A stretch of 56,590 nt of DNA from Rhodospirillaceae bacterium (GTDB lineage: Bacteria; Pseudomonadota; Alphaproteobacteria; Bin65), in the NCBI GenBank assembly GCA_011523655.1, contig WTGH01000062.1, positions 1 to 56,590 on the forward strand, read 5' to 3'. The notes beneath the pieces are model-generated. The model saw nothing but the letters and a program-made list of their open reading frames with translations, was not told the DNA's origin and searched no databases. Below, in pieces: positions 53,764 to 56,590 of the stretch. Made by a program: the position numbers and the translations under genes. Each line of letters begins with the position of its first letter. Positions within the stretch are counted from its first letter, which is position 1.

Positions 53764-54720
53764 CTATCCCAGCCCTTTCTGGCCCATGGCGAGGAATTTC
53801 TCGCGGCGCTGTTTGCGCAGGACGGGGCCGTCGAACCGGAGCAGCGCGTCCAGCGCCCCGGCGATGGCGTCCTTCACGCTGGCGAAGACCATGTCCTTGT
53901 CCCGGTGCGCGCCGCCGACCGGTTCCGGCACGATGGCGTCGATCACCTCCAGGTCGAACAGGTCCTGCGCCGTCAGCTTGAGCGCGTCGGCGGCATCCTG
54001 CGCGACATCGGAATCGCGCCACAGGATGGAGGCGCAGCCTTCGGGCGAAATCACCGAATAGACCGCGTGCTCCAGCATGAGCACCCGGTTGGCCGCGGCC
54101 AGCGCGATCGCGCCGCCGGAGCCGCCCTCGCCGATCACGACGCCGATCAGCGGCGTTTCCAGATCGAGGCAGGTTTCGATCGACCGGGCGATGGCCTCGG
54201 CCTGGCCGCGCTCCTCGGCGCCCTTGCCGGGATAGGCGCCCGACGTGTCGACCAGCGTGACGACCGGCAGGCCGAACCGTTCGGCCAGCCGCATCAGGCG
54301 CATCGCCTTGCGGTAGCCCTCCGGCCGCGCCATGCCGAAATTGTGGGTCAGGCGCGATTCGGTGTCGTGGCCCTTTTCGTTGCCGATGACGACCACGGAG
54401 CGGCCGTCGAAGCGCGCGAGGCCGCCGACGATGGCGCGGTCTTCGGCAAAGGCGCGGTCGCCGGCGAGCGGCAGGTAATCCTCGAACAGGTTTTCGATAT
54501 ATTCCGAAGCGTGCGGGCGTTCCGGATGGCGCGCGACCAGCACCTTCTGCCACGGCGTCAGCTTCGAATAGGTCGAGCGCAGCATGCGCTCCACCTTTTC
54601 CTGCATCCGGCCGACCTCTTCGGCAATGTTGAGGGCGCCGCCGTCCGTCAGGTGGCGCAGTTCTTCGATCTTGCCTTCGAGTTCGGCGATCGGTTTTTCG
54701 AATTCGAGAAAGGACGGCAT
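53764..54720 (-). CDS. accA: Acetyl-CoA carboxylase carboxyltransferase subunit alpha
   Basis: A 318-aa protein of exact family length, starting [18 protein letters not shown]. Hallmarks: [78 protein letters not shown] and [14 protein letters not shown]. It transfers carboxyl from biotin to acetyl-CoA in fatty acid synthesis. The accD partner is not in the window. Confidence 0.97.
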   Translation of the reverse strand: MPSFLEFEKPIAELEGKIEELRHLTDGGALNIAEEVGRMQEKVERMLRSTYSKLTPWQKVLVARHPERPHASEYIENLFEDYLPLAGDRAFAEDRAIVGGLARFDGRSVVVIGNEKGHDTESRLTHNFGMARPEGYRKAMRLMRLAERFGLPVVTLVDTSGAYPGKGAEERGQAEAIARSIETCLDLETPLIGVVIGEGGSGGAIALAAANRVLMLEHAVYSVISPEGCASILWRDSDVAQDAADALKLTAQDLFDLEVIDAIVPEPVGGAHRDKDMVFASVKDAIAGALDALLRFDGPVLRKQRREKFLAMGQKGLG

Positions 54721-54776
54721 GGCGGGAGAATAGCGGATTCCGGAAATAATTCAATCGGTGGCGAGGGCGAAAACAG

Positions 54777-55982
54777 CTATCTGCACTGCAAATCTCCGTT
54801 ACGCCTTCCGACTTTGGGACCCGGCTCGCGTTCCGTCAGGGTTTCCAGAAACGCCACCAGATCGCCCTGTTCCTGCGCGCTCAGGTCGAGCCGGCGCAGG
54901 ATCCGTTCCCCTCCGGCGTGCAGCCGTTCCTCGTCGAGCGTCGAATAGTGCCGGACCACGTCGGCGAGCGTTCGGAGGCTGCCGGCATGCATGTAGGGCG
55001 CGGTGAGCGCCGCGTTGCGCAGGCCCGGCACCCGGAATTCGCCGAAGTTGCTGTGGGCCAGGCGGACATGGCGGGTCTTGACGGCAGTGGACCGCGCCGG
55101 ATCGTCGTTGAAGCCGCCGAGCAGGGTGTAGCGGCTCTTGCGCAGTTTGCGGATGCCGCCGAAGCGGCCGGGATCGGCCCGGCCGGGTCCGGCGAAATGC
55201 GGCACGCCGGCATCGGCGAACTCGCCGTTGGTGAAGGCCGGGCCGAAATGGCAGAAGGCGCAGTTGCCCCGGCCGACGAACAGGCGCAGGCCGCGCTTGG
55301 CGGCGGCGGGATAGCGGGCCCGGCCGGCGGCGTCGTTGCGGGCGAGCGCGTCGCGGAAATCGTCGAACGGCGTGCGGCCGGTGACGAGGGTTTCCAGGAA
55401 CGCCGCCATCGCCTTGCCGAGATCGACGAAGACCCGCTCGTCGTTCGCGCCCGGCGCTTCGCCGAAGGCCTGCCGGTAGCCGCAGGCGAGCCGGCCGTCC
55501 GCACGCACCAGCCGGGCCGCGCCGGTCGCGCCGACGCCCATCTCGCGCTTGTCGATCAGCGGCCGGAGATTCTGCGCCCACAGCGTGTCCTGCGCACCGT
55601 CCCAGCCGAACCAGCGGTTGACGCGCAGGTTGAACAGGCTGAGCGCGTTGCGGTCGACCGCCTCGTGGCCGCGGCTGCGCGCGAGGCCGTCGGTCCAGCC
55701 CGCGTCCGGCCGGTGGCAGGTGGCGCAGGAGATCGTGCCGGAGAGCGACAGGCGGGTTTCGAAGAACAGCGCCTTTCCGAAGGCGATGGCGGCCGGCTTG
55801 CCGGAAACCCGATTGCTCGGATCGGGGACGGCCGAAAGCGGCCACGGCCCGTGGCGCAGGATTTTCCGCCTTTCCCCGGCCGTGAACTCGCCGGCCGCGG
55901 CCGGAAGTGCGGCCAGGGCCAATAGTGGAAAAATCAATAGTATACAGTATGCAACTGGAAATTTTTTAATGATTACAGCCAT
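54777..55982 (-). CDS. MauG-like di-heme cytochrome c peroxidase
   Basis: A 401-aa protein started at MAVIIKKFPVAYCIL, followed by a signal peptide ending PAAAG. Two heme motifs are CATCH (residue about 90) and CAFCH (about 250). PDPSNRVSGKPAAIAFGKALFF and FRVPGLRNAALTAPYMHAGS are classic for the bacterial peroxidase/MauG family. It is periplasmic. It reduces peroxide or modifies a partner protein; which one is not clear. A small secreted protein gene lies 119 bases upstream on the same strand. Confidence 0.9.
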   Translation of the reverse strand: MAVIIKKFPVAYCILLIFPLLALAALPAAAGEFTAGERRKILRHGPWPLSAVPDPSNRVSGKPAAIAFGKALFFETRLSLSGTISCATCHRPDAGWTDGLARSRGHEAVDRNALSLFNLRVNRWFGWDGAQDTLWAQNLRPLIDKREMGVGATGAARLVRADGRLACGYRQAFGEAPGANDERVFVDLGKAMAAFLETLVTGRTPFDDFRDALARNDAAGRARYPAAAKRGLRLFVGRGNCAFCHFGPAFTNGEFADAGVPHFAGPGRADPGRFGGIRKLRKSRYTLLGGFNDDPARSTAVKTRHVRLAHSNFGEFRVPGLRNAALTAPYMHAGSLRTLADVVRHYSTLDEERLHAGGERILRRLDLSAQEQGDLVAFLETLTEREPGPKVGRRNGDLQCR

Positions 55983-56101
55983 TTGGCGGTCGTAGGTTTG
56001 AGGCTCATCGTTCCGTCGATTCCCTCCCGTCCTTTCGGCCCGGGCGCTCCCTTTCGTGTCGCTTCGACGGGTGGAAATGGACTGAATACAGAATGGCCGG
56101 C

Positions 56102-56512
56102 TCATTCCAGAACCGTTTCCGCGGTCAGCTTCTCTTTTCCCGCGTCGCCGGCGATATCGAGAATGAGCTGCCAGCGGCCGGGCATGTGGAACAGCAGCCC
56201 TTCCGCGGCGCCCGACCGGCCGCTGAGAGTCACGCCGGGCCGGTAGTTCATGCCGTGCCGGTGGACCGGCATCCAGCCGCGCACCCGAACCCGGCGGACT
56301 GGCGGTCCGCACAGCCGGAAGCGGATCGAGAAATGCGCGCCGATCGGGATGGCGGCCGGGGCGGACCGCCACCACGCGCTCCAGGTCTTTCCGGCGATGT
56401 GCCGCGCGCCGGTCCAGCCCTGCGGCCGCTCGCAGGCTGCCGTGCTGCCGGCCGTCAGGACGAGCGCAAACGTCGCCGCGACGGCCGGTCCGCGCAGGCG
56501 CCTCCGGATCAT
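56102..56512 (-). CDS. Small secreted protein, FixH/YtkA-like
   Basis: A 136-aa protein with a signal peptide (FALVLTAGSTAAC; a cysteine at the end could be a lipobox). The mature part is beta-rich, with GWMPVHRHGMNYRPGV and GLLFHMPGRWQLILDI. This is a methionine/histidine pattern as in FixH/YtkA or copper-related domains. It precedes a MauG-like peroxidase gene and may be its partner or substrate. The call is tentative. Confidence 0.55.
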   Translation of the reverse strand: MIRRRLRGPAVAATFALVLTAGSTAACERPQGWTGARHIAGKTWSAWWRSAPAAIPIGAHFSIRFRLCGPPVRRVRVRGWMPVHRHGMNYRPGVTLSGRSGAAEGLLFHMPGRWQLILDIAGDAGKEKLTAETVLE

Positions 56513-56518
56513 CGCACG

Positions 56519-56590
56519 CTAGCGCAACTGCGCCAGGTGCGGCCGGATCATCGCCTCGCCGTTGCGCCAGGCGATCTTCTCGGCGAGGTC
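56519..56590 (-). CDS. 3'-terminal fragment of a gene running off the window
   Basis: The last 72 bases read in the minus direction give an open frame ending in …LAEKIAWRNGEAMIR…LAQLR and a TAG stop. The 5' part is outside the window. The stretch EKIAWRNG recalls the C-terminus of RmlA-type nucleotidyltransferases, but 23 residues are too few for a call. Its stop is 6 bases from the next start. Confidence 0.5.
   Translation of the reverse strand, partial: DLAEKIAWRNGEAMIRPHLAQLR

Noticed and set aside
1..56590. tRNA, rRNA or riboswitch genes
   Set aside because: I looked for tRNA-like TTCGA-containing cloverleaf ends and conserved riboswitch cores and found none that I could support.

Overview
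The window is about 56.6 kb of GC-rich, densely coded DNA. It most likely comes from a chromosome of an alphaproteobacterium of the Rhodospirillales type. This is inferred from the high GC, the ArgJ–parvulin neighbourhood, the many hydantoinase/amidase/TRAP/ABC genes and the style of the intergenic palindromes. No rRNA, tRNA, integrase or transposase gene was recognised.

Layout. (1) 0.1–11.3 kb: two tandem paralogous 4Fe-4S proteins and a small protein on the + strand converge on a minus-strand operon. That operon holds an M29-like (NicX-like) metalloenzyme, a DUF4242 protein, two cupins of the 3-hydroxyanthranilate dioxygenase type and a NitT/TauT-type ABC importer. It has a good promoter with an overlapping palindrome at 8323–8365. 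An SRPBCC protein, a di-heme cytochrome c, a membrane protein and a PPOX-family flavoprotein lie beyond its promoter. (2) 11.6–16.7 kb: an amidase, a 208-bp inverted-repeat element and a complete polar amino acid ABC importer. An intrinsic terminator lies between the binding protein and the permeases. (3) 16.7–20.6 kb: an orphan form-II CoxL-like molybdenum hydroxylase subunit and a DacB-type PBP. (4) 20.9–26.2 kb: SDR, sulfatase, SDR and TRAP small and large membrane subunits, with no TRAP binding protein. (5) 26.5–38.8 kb: mostly housekeeping genes (LysR, TrxB, ELM1-like, Lrp, two lytic transglycosylases, SLC13 transporter, MBL hydrolase, MutT-like NUDIX, ArgJ, parvulin). (6) 38.9–41.7 kb: an accessory patch with a terminase-small-subunit-like protein that has a repetitive acidic tail, a GIY-YIG nuclease bracketed by two copies of a complex inverted repeat, and a HepT/MntA (HEPN–nucleotidyltransferase) toxin–antitoxin pair. 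(7) 41.7–50.8 kb: a LysR–TRAP(P,Q,M)–DUF1445 (D-glutamate cyclase family)–5-oxoprolinase cluster, with a decayed fragment of a second oxoprolinase gene upstream. (8) 51.0–56.6 kb: a nuclease-like/HEPN protein, an acyl-CoA ligase, a palindromic repeat, AccA, a MauG-like di-heme peroxidase with a small secreted partner, and a partial gene at the edge.

The most interesting points are four. The GIY-YIG gene sits between two nearly matching repeat clusters, which could be a nuclease-driven selfish repeat. The 3-HAO-like/NicX-like operon looks like an undescribed ring-cleavage route with its own importer. The oxoproline/D-glutamate TRAP cluster has a ghost paralogue beside it. The nuclease-like domain fused to a HEPN domain at 51 kb is a possible defence effector. 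All functional calls come from reading motifs; nothing was searched or computed.
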